NCBI RefSeq assembly: GCF_040954645.1
Contig: NC_092808.1
Span: forward strand, 116,166,049 to 116,230,048
DNA length: 64,000 bases
Source: Diabrotica undecimpunctata
Taxonomy: Eukaryota > Arthropoda > Insecta > Coleoptera > Chrysomelidae
Reading direction: 5' to 3'
A program made the position numbers and the translations under genes. The notes beneath the pieces were generated by a model. The model did no database searches, was not told where the DNA came from, and saw only the letters and a program-made list of their open reading frames with translations. This document shows, one piece after another, positions 31,398-42,264 of this stretch. How positions within the stretch are numbered: the first letter of the stretch is position 1; each line of letters opens with the position of its first letter.

Positions 31398-31469
31398 CTC
31401 CCCGACTGGGAATCGAACCCCGGTCTCCCACGTGACATGCGGGGATACTGACTACTATACTACCGAGGA
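31398..31469 (-). tRNA. tRNA-Asp: tRNA-Asp (anticodon GTC)
   Basis: 72 nt. Acceptor stem TCCTCGG/TCGGGGA with one wobble, discriminator G, anticodon loop ATGTCAC with GTC, and T loop TTCGATT. Strongly similar to insect tRNA-Asp. There is one mismatch in the T stem (CGGGG/CCCAG) and A for G in the D loop (GTAGTCAG), so it may be diverged or weak. A T6 terminator follows (31389-31394). Confidence 0.85.
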
Positions 31470-31657
31470 CATGACACAAACATATTTCAAAATTAACAGT
31501 TCTGGATCATACAGTGATTTAGTAAGATTATTATTTTGAAATACGAAAGACTAATATAATTATGAACATTTAATAAATAATACAAAACATATCACATAAA
31601 TAATAATATTAATAAATATTTTATTATATTTATAATATTATATGTATATATATAATA

Positions 31658-33209
31658 CACTTCTCCAAGAAATTAACGCACCACTTTGAAATATTAAAAT
31701 ATTTTGTTAGCGTTAATAAAAATTTCCATTGTAATGTTATATTTTGCAAGCCCTTTGTATATGCTATTCGTACACTCTATATTTATTGACTGTGTTTTAC
31801 CGCTATAGTTTTTTTTTGCAACACAACCAAAAGAAGCAAAACATGTACTAACTAATTCTTTAAATAAACTAATTTCCAAGTGTTCACGAATTTTATTCAG
31901 CTACTGTTTAATTGTTGATTATTGTTAATTGTGTTCATTATGGAGCGTCAATCACGTAATTTAACCCGAGATGAATGTGCCTAAGCACTGATACTGTCGG
32001 AGGAAGGTTGAAGTTACCGAAGAATTGGTCGTCGGTTTGATGTGTCCCACACATCCGTCTTACGGGTGTTAGAAAGATTCCTCGAAACAGGGAATTATAC
32101 TCGCAGACCAGGGCAAGGACGAAACCGGGTAACTACCCCTATTCAAGATCGATTTTTAAGAATTTCTGCTCTTCGACAACGTTTTGTAACACATCGAAAT
32201 CTACAAATTCAGCTTCGAGATGTGCATGCTATAAAAATTAGTAGTGAAACTGTTCGCCAGCGACTTAGGGAATACAACTTAACACCTAAGATTGCTGCCC
32301 GGGATCCTCTATTAACTGCAGAGCATCGAAGGGGGAGACTACATTTTTCCAGAGAACACTTTAATTGGTTAAAGGCTGACTAGGAACGAGTGCTATTTAC
32401 TGATGAATCCCGATTTTGTTTGTACAATAACGACAGACGTGTTCGTGTGTTGCGACGACCCAACGAACGATACGCTCAATGTAACTTCTCACACACCACA
32501 TTTTTTGGTAGAGGATCCGTTATGGTGTGGGGTGGTATTTCTTTGACCGCAAGTACGGACCTAGTGGTCATACAAAATGGAACTGTTTCAGTTGAAAGGT
32601 ACATATTGGAGATCCTGAAGCAACATGTAGTACCATTCGCTCCTTATATCGGTGAAAATTTCTTACTAATGCAATATAATGCCAGACCTCACGCTGCACA
32701 GATCGTCAGAAATTATCTAGAAGAGGTAGAAATTAACACTATGAAATGGCCAGCACATAGTCCGGATTTAAATCCGATTGAAAATCCCTGGGATATCCTT
32801 GGTAGGCGATTAAGAGCGACACGGATCCAACCAAACAACTTACAGGAAGTGGGAGAGAGGCTGATCTAGATTTGGAGAGAACTAGACCAAAATGAAATAC
32901 GGCAATTAATTTTAAGTATCGGCCAACGATGTAAGGCAACGATGTAAGGTTATACGTAGTAGAGGTGGAAACACTCGTTATTAAGACTTTTTTCATATTT
33001 TAGTTTACTTTTCTTATCATCATTTTTTTAGAATTTTCCGTTTTACTTTTTTTTTTCTCCTGTACTTCAACATTTTCTGATGATTAGTCAAATTAATATA
33101 TTACTAATAAAATGTAGAATAAATCTGGTGAAGTTTTATTTTTTATTCTTTGCCTGTTTACAAATAAAATTGATTTATTGAAGTGGTGCGTTAATTTCTT
33201 GGAGAAGTG
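31658..33209 (+). mobile_element. Tc1-like (DD34E) transposon
   Basis: Inverted ends CACTTCTCCAAGAAATTAAC at 31658 and 33209 (at least 28 bp), flanked by TA. 1,552 bp, the normal Tc1 size. It contains one transposase pseudogene. Confidence 0.9.
31939..32965 (+). pseudogene. Tc1 transposase with in-frame stops
   Basis: ATG at 31939 (MERQSRNLTRDE) gives paired HTH domains (YRRIGRRFDVSHTSVLRVLERF and RLREYNLTPK), then ERVLFTDESRF (first Asp), VMVWGGIS, QYNARPHAA (second Asp replaced by Asn: QYN for QDN) and SPDLNPIE (Glu). Stops replace a Gln near 31981, a Trp near 32011 and a residue just before ERVLF (32383), and the 3' end is degraded. No single frameshift explains it; it is dead. Confidence 0.85.
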
Positions 33210-33549
33210 TATATATATAATATATATACAAAAGGAACATTTTTATATTAGAGAGAAAATATATCTTCTGTCTCTCTCTTACTCATTATCTTACATATTT
33301 AATGATTTCACAGATTCACTCCCATACAAATTTCCAACGTGGAGCGCGCGTATAGAAGTATAACTTCAAAAAGGACATTTGGAGTTATAACAGAGTGCGT
33401 TTTTTTGAACATCGAATTTTCCTAATTTTCCGCAATTTTTTTAATCTAAAATTTTTCAGAACGGGTTGCCATCGGGCAACCATGATCCTTTAATGGTCTC
33501 TACTTAATATATTTACCAAGAATTTTTTGTAGTGTATTCTGCCAAGTAT

Positions 33550-33830
33550 ATTTTTGTTGTGGTTTATGGGGGAAAACGTATTAAAATATTGTGAGCAAAA
33601 AACTCAAATAAGGTGTTTTCCGTTTCGATTTGGTGTCTTTGATAAATCGCTGTTTTATATTATGTATGCTGTATTTCCTACTGTTGCCTTAAGATCTCTC
33701 AAAATTACAATTTTTCATTTCTCCGTGTTCCCTTCATTGCATCTTACAGACTGTTATAAAAATCTTTCGTTTCGTCTTCCGGTTTTATGTCTGGAGCGTA
33801 AACTAATATAATGGAGTTCACTATCTTCCA
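33550..33830 (-). pseudogene. LINE endonuclease fragment
   Basis: Minus strand reads ILVYAPDIKPEDETKDFYNSL, then DLKATVGN-like text, recalling the IxVYAP...FYxxL...GDxNAxxG portion of APE-type LINE endonucleases. Short and broken. Confidence 0.55.
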
Positions 33831-34189
33831 TAGTGAAGGTAATTTTCAGCTGTATTGGATAATGAATAGGAAATTATGGTAATTCTATTTTCCTTTTATA
33901 TTTTCATATGGCTTATATAATGATTTTGTGGATGATCATTTTTATGAGTATCATTTAATTATTATTTTCTATGATTGAATATTCCAGCTTGATAATTATT
34001 GTATGTCAGTATTCTTTCTGAAAGTCATTTTTCTGGCTAATGTTGTATTTAAATGTTTGTTTGTGTCCTGATCCTTAATTCCGGTTTTGTGATTGGTTTT
34101 TTGAATTTGCTTCTTTTTTAACGAAGGAAGTTTCTTACCTGCCTTTTAACCCTCTTCTTTGCTGTATAAAAGATGGACGTTTAATACGA
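33831..34189. other. A+T-rich gap between endonuclease scraps
   Basis: Nothing recognised. Confidence 0.4.
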
Positions 34190-34470
34190 TTTGTTAATAT
34201 CTGTCTAAACGTGGAGATCGGCTGGTTGATTTCTGCCTTAATGAGGAACTTATAATTGCAGATAGCTCGTTCAAACTTCCTAAACTTAGGTTATATACAT
34301 GGTGGTCACCAGCTGACAATAACAACAAATTAGTCAGAAATCAAACAGATTATATTATTGCCAACAGAAGATATAGATATTCTATAATATCATCCAGGAG
34401 CGGACATATTCTCCGATCACAATCCGGTTGTTTTGTCGAAGACAAAATTATAAAACGGACACTGGACAGT
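34190..34470 (+). pseudogene. LINE endonuclease fragment
   Basis: Reads GDRLVDFCLNEELIIADSSFKLPKLRLYTWWSPAD, VRNQTDYIIANRRYRYSII, then a shifted ADIFSDHNPVV (catalytic SDH motif). It is the C-terminal half of a LINE endonuclease on the plus strand, opposite to the scrap at 33.6 kb. Confidence 0.7.
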
Positions 34471-34797
34471 TAAGTAACATATATTGTAACATATTGAACA
34501 AAATTTATAAATATTCAAAATAGCCAACGTTTATCTTAATAACAACTAACCTTAATAATTCATCAAAGAAATATCATTCTTCTAACGTTTCTTTCATTGT
34601 TATTTTTATTTTTTTATTTAAAATAATTTTAATTTTTTATCGTATAGCTGTAACGAACGTGCTTAAGACAATTTAATCTTGACATTCAATATTTCGAATA
34701 CTTCAATGTCAGTTTTTATTTGCGAAATCTTTTAATTTCTGTGAGTATTTTAAAATGTATTTATACGCCATTTTTTGTAATGTTCAAATTGTTTTAG

Positions 34798-34842
34798 TTT
34801 ACTCCTGAGGAAGCTATTAAATAAATAGCGAAATATTGAGTA
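34798..34842 (+). ncRNA. Decayed hammerhead ribozyme motif
   Basis: TACTC, CTGAGGA, stem II GCTATT/AATAGC, GAAA, TATT, then GAGTA. Stem I (TACTC/GAGTA) and stem II (6 bp) pair perfectly, with a minimal stem III. Similar to the cores in Penelope terminal repeats. No companion coding region was found. Confidence 0.45.
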
Positions 34843-34896
34843 TCTCAGAAAAAAGAAAGATTTTCATTACAGACCACTTTACCTAATAACTCGAAC

Positions 34897-35004
<108 letters not shown>

Positions 35005-35029
35005 ACATAGATGCATATGTATATATTAA

Positions 35030-36470
35030 ATGTCTATTAGTTCCATCGAAATGCGCCAATGCTCCAAACTATAAAATTTTTCCATGCTCCAAAATTTATT
35101 CTAAAAAGTACTATTGGTTTTTTTACAATAACTCGGTTAATTTTGATGCTACAACATGCATAAACAAACAATTTTATAGGTAATTTAACGGGCTATAAGT
35201 ATAGGAATGTTAAAAAATTCTAGACCTTCATGTTTAAAGGGTGAAGGGTCAAAGGATCGGAGACCAGTGGTTCATGCGCAATAAAGCAAACTTCAACCAA
35301 CTATATCTCCGTTATTTTTAAGCTACAAAAAAAATTAATAAATGAAAATTTTTGTTGAAAAAAACCTATTTTTTGTATTGTGTCATCTTTTACGTATCTT
35401 TTATAGTTTTGAAGTTATTATAAAAAAAGGTTTTTTTTTAATATTTACAAAAAAAAAAATGTAATCATACTTTTTTCAAAAACTGGGTATTCTAAAATGG
35501 CTAAACTTTTGGATCATACAAAAAACAATAAAATAAAGTGAATTCTTTAAGGAACACAATTTGTTTCAATCTTAGTGAACATGACGTTAGTTTTATTGCG
35601 TTTTTTTTTACAAAAATTTGAGAAACCCATCGTTTTTTTGGTCGTATCTCACGTACAGTTGGTGCAAAGGAGTTTTACTACCACTCATTTTAAAGGTCTT
35701 TTCAAGCTCTTTTAAAAATATTATATGAGTTTTTGTTGAAAAATATACCCGTTTTCCGTTATTTAACGTTAAATACTCGTATCGAAAGACAAAAACAAAA
35801 ACAAACCTTCTTTGAACAGCCATAACTCAGTTAATATTGAACTGAAAATATTCAGTTCCAGAAGCCAATTTTTTTGTTTTTTTATGAGCTTTAATTTTAG
35901 TTGTTACACTTTTTTTGATAAAACTCTTAGTTTCAGAGCTATTCTTAAAAAACCTTTGAAAAACATGTTTTTTTAACGAAAAATTACACCTTTCAACAGT
36001 GAATAACTTGTTAATAAAGTATTGATCTAGCGAAAAAAATGTTTACTACATTTTTTGTTTGAAATTTGTCCTTCTATCGAATAGCGTGATTATTTTGAGT
36101 GAAAAAATTTCCATCCTCGAAAAGGGGTGGCAAACACCCCCAGGGTGGAAGCGCACATCGGCACTATATAACTTTTGTTCCTTGAGTAAATAATTACCAA
36201 CACACAAAATTTCAAGTGTATCGATTCAGTTATAAAGAATTCGGAGGTAAAAATCCCCAGTAACTGATCTATCGATAGAAGATGAAACTTAAATATCTGT
36301 CTACGAACATATATTTACTAACCAGAGAAACGTTGGGATCTCTACTGTTGGAAGAGTACTCTACTCCAGGAAGATTGAAGACTAGCAAGCTGATGACAAC
36401 CCATCAAAGAAATAGTAACAACAAATTCCACACCACGACTGCAGTTTATTGAATGCTGCACCCGTGGAAG
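35030..36470. repeat. Unclassified long dispersed-repeat-like block
   Basis: Loosely repeated phrases recur (AACTCGGTTAAT / AACTCAGTTAAT / AACTTGTTAATAAAG; TTTTTGTTGAAAAA), as well as AAAGGGTGAAGGGTCAAAGG and a G+C-richer GGGGTGGCAAACACCCCCAGGG near 36125-36145. No protein similarity is visible in any frame. It looks like a non-autonomous repeat, but I cannot assign it. Confidence 0.35.
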
Positions 36471-37072
36471 TACTGCAAAATTAAAAATTTGCTATTTTTT
36501 TAAGTTAGTAAAATTCGTCTCGAAATTAAACATAGTTTAAGAAACTATCTCAGATTCTACTGCTAGATTCTCCGAAACTACTATTCTATTCATTTATTTT
36601 GTACATAATTTTGAGAGATTAGTTTTATGTTGACTATTCAATACTTCTTATACTATAAAAGTTAAAATTTAAGCAACCCTCTAGGGCACTGTGTTGCTGC
36701 CATGATAAAACTAATATTTAGGTAATAAGAAAAGGTTGGAAAAAAGAAATTGTTAAGAAAAGGTCAAAGGATCGAAGGAGTCCTAAAATATAAAAAGGTT
36801 TCTATAGGTAATAAAATTAGTTGTAAAATTCGGAACGTAATAAACAGAAAATTTGATTTTACAAATGGCTTCAGTAAAGGTTATGGAATATACGAACCTA
36901 ATAAAAAATGTAAAAGTTGAAGAAACTTTTGTAGGTAGTATGCATAAAATTATTAAAATAAAAAATTAAATTGCAATGTTTTTAATGTTTAATTTAAGAA
37001 TTTTAATAAAAATTAAATAAAGTAATTCAAACACAACTTTTAATTTTAAATATTACTCTATAATATTAAATC

Positions 37073-37075
<3 letters not shown>
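36471..37075. other. A+T-rich interval, nothing recognised
   Basis: Only A+T-rich sequence between the block above and the (TA)n tract. Confidence 0.5.

Positions 37076-37136
<61 letters not shown>
37076..37136. repeat. (TA)n microsatellite
   Basis: About 60 bp of TA on the outer left side of the Penelope pair. A second (TA)n flanks the other side. Confidence 0.9.
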
Positions 37137-37138
<2 letters not shown>

Positions 37139-37182
37139 AATAAGAAAAAAGAAGTACTTGTGACTCGTTTTGAACACAAATA

Positions 37183-39048
37183 TATAACTGTTTTGGATGG
37201 GTTGGAGTCAATAATAGGGCTATTGGTTAACTATTTTTTTATTCTCGAGCTTTCAATTGTGTTTACAATTATTATCAAGAGCTAAAAAAGACAAAATACT
37301 TACAAGGTTGAACTAAAAAGAAAAAACAATTTTTGTTAACTTACCAAATAAAAATTAGTTTGGTAAGTAAAAATCACTGCTTACATCTTCAAAATATTTA
37401 ATACAAAAATGTTTTAATCTAATGAATGTTTCTCCGAAAATTTTTATAATTTCGAAAACATTTTTTTAATATAAAAATAATTGAATTTATAAATAAGTTC
37501 AAATAGCAACCAATTACAAATAGCCTCAATGTCATAAATGCCAACATAAAATTTTTATTTTTGACAATTATATTGCCAAAAGTAAAATTTCGTTTAAACA
37601 TTCTTTTTTGTTTAGTAACAAAAAGAAAAAGATTTATTCACCGTTGACAGATGTCTGAAAGAATGTGACAGATATATGGAGAATTAAATATGACATTTTA
37701 CAAGTTTTATATATAAATCATAAAGAAAGAATATAATTATAAATTTTGCTTAAATTTTGAATTTCAGATCTTTTGTTTAAACTATTATCATTTTTGCTAA
37801 TACAAACCATTTCCAAAAAAGTCCTTTTAAATTTATTACTTTCACTACATAAAATTTTAATGTTATCAAAATCCATAATATGGTCTTTATCGATTACATG
37901 TTCTGCCAAAGCACAAGATGGTTTTTTAATTCTGCAATCACTTTTGTGAGAAATAATGCGATTTGAAAGATTTCTTCCGGTCTCACCAACATATTCAGCC
38001 TCACACTGAGTACATCTAATGCTGTATACTAAATTCGTTTTTTCAAATTTGTCTATAGGATATTTAGTTTTAGAATATAAAGATGAAATAGATTTGATGT
38101 TCTTTGTTGCTATTTTTATATTGTCAATAACCTTTAGTGTTTGTATTAATTTAGGTGTTAATGATGGTATAAAAGGTAGTGAATGATAATAGATGTTCTG
38201 ATTGTTAGATACAATGTTTTGAGATTGAGCAAAAAATGGTGTTAAATTATTTATATTACCAATATTAGAAAAAAGCATCATATGTAGCATATCTGGAGGA
38301 TAAGAGTTTTCAATTAGAATATTTTTTAATAATTGAAGATCTTCCTGTAGATAATCTGGATGAGAAAGTTTTAAAACACGTTCTTTTAATCCTGTTATAA
38401 GGTTCATTTTCATCTTATTTGGATGGTGAGAGTAATAGCTTATAAATCTATTACTACATATGGGTTTTCTGACACATCTGGTTTTTAACATATTGTCTGT
38501 ATTTCTTACAATTCTCATGTCAAGGAATGGTAGAGAATTATCTACCTCTTCCTCAACTGTGAATTGTATATGTTGATTATGACTGTTGAAAATGTTGACT
38601 GTTTCATGAATTTTGTGTTTAGGAAGTGCCAAAACTAAATCATCTACATATCTCTTAATAAAAGAAATGAAAAAAGTGCAATTACTGATACAATCACTGA
38701 TAACATCATCCATGACATAGCTACTTAGAATGGGTGAAAGACTAGATCCCATAGGACTACCAAAAATTTGTTTATAAAATACACCATTAAATATAAAAAT
38801 ATTAGAATCAAAAACAAAGTTGATAAGTGTTTTGAAATGTAATAAGTCAATATTAGTGTGTTGTGAAATCTCATTCCAATGTTTTTCAACACTACTTATG
38901 ATTAAATCTAAAGGCAAATTAGTAAAAAGAGATGTTACATCAAAACTAACTAAAACATAATTTTGTGGTAATTGGAAATTATTAATGAAAAAACTAAAAT
39001 CAAATGAATCTTTAATGTAAAAATTGTTGTTTAAATTATAAGCATTAG
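37183..39048 (-). mobile_element. Penelope-like element, 5'-truncated (left arm)
   Basis: Contains an open RT plus GIY-YIG frame followed by about 530 bp of 3' sequence ending CCAAAACAGTTATATA. The 3' part matches the plus-strand copy at 39585-40127 nearly base for base, including a hammerhead-like AATTGTAAACACAATTGAAAGC block (around 37255 here, 40035 there). The 5' end stops at a head-to-head junction near 39048. Confidence 0.85.
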
Positions 39049-39070
39049 TTATGCTCTGCCAAAAATACAT
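37718..39070 (-). CDS. Penelope-like RT + GIY-YIG endonuclease, N-terminally truncated
   Basis: 450 codons without a stop. The first few codons (about six) come from the junction and are not original. RT motifs: VSFDVTSLFTNLP, GSPMGSSLSPILSSYVMDD and KRYVDDLVLA (catalytic YVDD), followed by LPFLDMRIVRN. C-terminal GIY-YIG nuclease: NLVYSIRCTQCEAEYVGETGRNLSNR, then a basic tail with LAEHVIDKDH. Intact Penelope proteins carry a further N-terminal region, absent here. The long open frame suggests a young copy. Confidence 0.85.
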   Translation of the reverse strand: MYFWQSITNAYNLNNNFYIKDSFDFSFFINNFQLPQNYVLVSFDVTSLFTNLPLDLIISSVEKHWNEISQHTNIDLLHFKTLINFVFDSNIFIFNGVFYKQIFGSPMGSSLSPILSSYVMDDVISDCISNCTFFISFIKRYVDDLVLALPKHKIHETVNIFNSHNQHIQFTVEEEVDNSLPFLDMRIVRNTDNMLKTRCVRKPICSNRFISYYSHHPNKMKMNLITGLKERVLKLSHPDYLQEDLQLLKNILIENSYPPDMLHMMLFSNIGNINNLTPFFAQSQNIVSNNQNIYYHSLPFIPSLTPKLIQTLKVIDNIKIATKNIKSISSLYSKTKYPIDKFEKTNLVYSIRCTQCEAEYVGETGRNLSNRIISHKSDCRIKKPSCALAEHVIDKDHIMDFDNIKILCSESNKFKRTFLEMVCISKNDNSLNKRSEIQNLSKIYNYILSL

Positions 39071-40121
39071 AAACCAACTTTATCTATGAGACCAATTGTT
39101 TCATCTTTATGCCCTCCTAATGGACCAATAGCACAGCTCCTCACTGACATCTTAACTAATGCTTAACTAAACTTAAAGGTTATTGAAAATATAAAAATAG
39201 CAACAAAGAACATCAAAACTATTTCATCTTTATATTCTAAAACTAAATATCCTATAGACAAATTTGAAAAAACGAATTTAGAATACAGCATTAGTTGTAC
39301 TCAGTGTGAGGCTGAATATGTTGGTGAGACCGGAAGAAATCTTTCAAATCGCATTATTTCTCACAAAAGTGATTGCATAATTAAAAAACCATCTTGTGCT
39401 TTGGCAGAACATGTAATCGATAAAGACCATATTATGGATTTTGATAACATTACAATTTTATGTAGTGAAAGTAATAAATTTAAAAGGACTTTTTTGGAAA
39501 TGGTTTGTATTAGCAAAAATGATAATAGTTTAAACAAAAGATCTGAAATTCAAAATTTAAGCAAAATTTAGAATTATATTCTTTCTTTATGATTTATATA
39601 TAAAACTTGTAAAATGTCATATTTAATTCTCCATATATCTGTCACATTCTTTCAGACATCTGTCAACGGTGAATAAATCTTCTTCTTTTTGTTACTAAAC
39701 AAAAAAGAATGTTTAAACGAAATTTTACTTTTGGCAATATAATTGTCAAAAATAAAAATTTTATGTTGGCATTTATGACATTGAGGCTACTTGTAATTGG
39801 TTGCTATTTGAACTTATTTATAAATTCAATTATTTTTATATTAAAAAATGTTTTCAAAATTATAAAAATTTTCGGAGAAACATTTATTAGATTAAAACAT
39901 TTTTGTATTAAATATTTTGAAGATGTAAGCAGTGATTTTTACTTACCAAACTAATTTTTATTTGGTAAGTTAACAAAAATTGTTTTTTCTTTTTAGTTCA
40001 ACCTTGTAAGTATTTTGTCTTTTTTAGATCTTGATAATAATTGTAAACACAATTGAAAGCTCGAGAATAAAAAAATAGTTAACCAATAGCACTATTATTG
40101 ACTCCAACCCATCCAAAACAG

Positions 40122-40127
<6 letters not shown>
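39049..40127 (+). mobile_element. Penelope-like element, internally deleted (right arm)
   Basis: Starts in the RT at YALPKIHKP, RPIVSS, passes ILTNA, then jumps at about 39160-39176 to LKVIENIKIATKN, skipping about 300 residues including the YVDD box. GIY-YIG (TQCEAEYVGETGRN) and the 3' region follow, ending CCAAAACAGTTATATA and then (TA)n. It is head to head with the minus-strand copy. Confidence 0.85.

Positions 40128-40213
<86 letters not shown>
40128..40213. repeat. (TA)n microsatellite
   Basis: Directly extends the 3' end of the plus-strand Penelope copy, so it may be its tail. Confidence 0.95.
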
Positions 40214-40218
<5 letters not shown>

Positions 40219-40319
40219 AGGGATGGAGTGATCACGCTGAAATGTTTAAAACTGTTTTTGTTTTTTAGATTTGTGAACTATTAGTGGATACTTTTGGCCT
40301 GGAACATACGTAGATCTTC

Positions 40320-40490
40320 TTCTTCTTGTGCCACTCCTATCGGAGATTGGAAATTATCAAGGCTATCCTGACCTTGTTTACAGCTGACCTAAAGAGTTCA
40401 TTAGTGGTACAGCCAAATCACTCTCTCAAATTACGCAGCCATGACATTCTTCTACGGCCTGGATTTCGTTTTCCTTCTATTTTTGATTGA
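40320..40490 (-). pseudogene. LINE 3' end fragment
   Basis: Minus strand reads KIEGKRNPGRRRMSWLRNL, EWFGCTTNELFRSAVNKVRIALIISNLR, the C-terminal tail of insect LINEs. Confidence 0.65.
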
Positions 40491-40559
40491 GATAATTAAA
40501 ACAAACACTAATTAGAAAGATCGTGTTTATTAAGTGAAATACAGAATAAAACAAATATT

Positions 40560-41335
40560 TATATTGCCATTATTGCAAAGAACAAGAAAATAATGAAAGA
40601 AGTGCTAAAAGAAATTAAAGAAAAAGGGGAGGTAATGGGACTAAAATAAAATCAAGAAAAGACAAAAATATTAAGATTGATAGCCAATTGAAGCCAATGA
40701 AAGAAAAAATAAAAATAGGAAGTCCGAAATAAAAGAAAAAAGCCATTTTAGAGTTGCTTCCTGAGACAGAAAAGATTTATTTTCACTTTCAGAGCGACTG
40801 TGAATAGCCGTCTCTGATGATCCCTATTAGGGTGAAATACGTATAAGCAGATACACAGACGCATTGTACGTGAAATCAAATCATAACTGTCTTTTTCCTT
40901 TTAAACGAAAAAATATTAGTAGCGAATAAAGCTTATTTTGCAAACAACAGATTACTTAAAAGCAAAACACTGTCTAAGATGAACATTTATAACACCATAA
41001 TTAGGCCAATGTTATTATATGCAGGAGAAACAATAACAATGGTGAAAAAAGATAAAGAAGACTTAAGAATAGCAGATAAAAAGATTATGAGAACCATACT
41101 AGGACCAATCAGAACAGAGCAAAATGAATATAGATGCAGAACAAATGCAGAGATTAAGGAAGAACTTAGATGGTTAGATCACATTTGACGAGCAGGAGAT
41201 GAGGCAATGACATACGCAATGATAGAATGAAATCCAGGAGAAGGAATTAGAAGGGGAAGACCAAGATCAAAGTGGCTGCAAAAAGTTGAAGAAGACCTCC
41301 AAAGAGCAGGAGTCAGATAATGGAGAGGAAAAATA
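40560..41335 (+). pseudogene. LINE RT tail split by a hammerhead element
   Basis: Left piece: NKKIMKEVLKEIKEKGEVMGLK...NQEKTKI (post-RT region). Right piece, from 40910: LLVANKAYFANNRLLKSKTLSKMNIYNTIIRPMLLYAGE, KKIMRTILGPIR and GRPRSKWLQKVEEDL. Between them lies the hammerhead element (about 40745-40903). It ends in (TA)n. Stops present. Confidence 0.65.
40745..40903 (+). mobile_element. Hammerhead-ribozyme mini-element, second copy
   Basis: Shares AAAGATTTATTTTCAC, CAGAGCG...CTGTGAATAGCC, CTGATGA (40814-40820), GAAATACGTATAAGC (from 40834) and TACGTGAAATCAAATC...CTGTCTTTTTCCTTTT with 23751-23875 (minus strand). Stem II here is CCC/GGG; stem I pairing is weak. The boundaries and target duplication are less clear than in the first copy. 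Confidence 0.65.
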
Positions 41336-41343
41336 TGTATATG

Positions 41344-41406
<63 letters not shown>
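41336..41406. repeat. (TA)n microsatellite
   Basis: TATGTA-type steps becoming pure TA. Confidence 0.9.
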
Positions 41407-41409
<3 letters not shown>

Positions 41410-41515
41410 CGGAAAGATTTCCGCGGTTGGTACAATTAAACTTAGAGCTAAGATTAATACTATTATAAAAATTAATATTAAACTCACCAGTCTTCCGGGT
41501 TGTACCCGGAAGGTA

Positions 41516-41549
<34 letters not shown>
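41516..41549. repeat. Short (TA)n tract
   Basis: 34 bp of TA, just right of a CCGGGTTGTACCCGG palindrome at about 41496-41512. Confidence 0.85.
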
Positions 41550-41614
41550 TACGTAGACGCATACTTTAAATGTATTAGATAACAAATATGAAGAAAAAAT
41601 AACATGTTTTAACG

Positions 41615-41617
<3 letters not shown>

Positions 41618-41702
<85 letters not shown>
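41618..41702. repeat. (TA)n microsatellite
   Basis: About 85 bp, abutting the LINE ORF1 block. Confidence 0.95.
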
Positions 41703-41705
<3 letters not shown>

Positions 41706-41890
41706 TATTCATTTACGCTGCAACCACAAGGGTTATTAGCGACCTAAAAAATATAATACAGGTAAAGGTAGAAAAAATTACAATAATTAATACAGTTCTG
41801 AGTCTTTAAGATAACTTATTGTGTTTTTTAATATACATGTTTTTTCCTAAGACTTGTGATGGAACAAACATGAAGTCAACAGTGATATTA
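41703..41890. other. A+T-rich gap downstream of LINE ORF1
   Basis: Downstream flank of the ORF1 tail. No ORF2 (EN/RT) was found here. Confidence 0.5.
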
Positions 41891-42202
41891 TTATTCTTTA
41901 GAGGAATTATTTACCGATGAGTCGGAATCTTCTTCCGATAATGAAGTTTTTACTGTAGAGAGTAAACCTATGTGTTTGTCAAGTTTTCGTATTAATTTGG
42001 TGCTTATGGTTTTCATTCTTTTGTCGATGTAGTATGAATGTAATTCCGTTAGAAACTTTATAAGTACATAAGAGTCTTCTGAGTACAATTTTGTTACGCT
42101 GATTATGTCTTTTGATCCTTGTATATTTTCGAATAGATCCACTACTTGATCGAAGCTTAACAATTGCTTTTCCCTTTCTACATATTCTCTAACTGGTTCC
42201 AA
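41891..42202 (-). pseudogene. LINE ORF1, C-terminal part after a frame break
   Basis: EPVREYVEREKQLLSFDQVVDLFENIQG...SYVLIKFLTELHSYY...TKLIRKLDKH, helix-rich with a Ser/acidic tail. It is the expected continuation of the ORF1 at 42265-43362 after a stop and frame change in 42203-42264. Confidence 0.55.
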
Positions 42203-42264
42203 TTATGTTTGGAGATTTGGTATATCATTTCTTAAGTTTTTGTCATCAGTTTTGGTTTTTTTCT

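Noticed and set aside
37078..40213. LTR retrotransposon reading of the paired repeats
   Set aside because: The repeats are inverted, not direct, and the RT plus GIY-YIG domains are Penelope-type.
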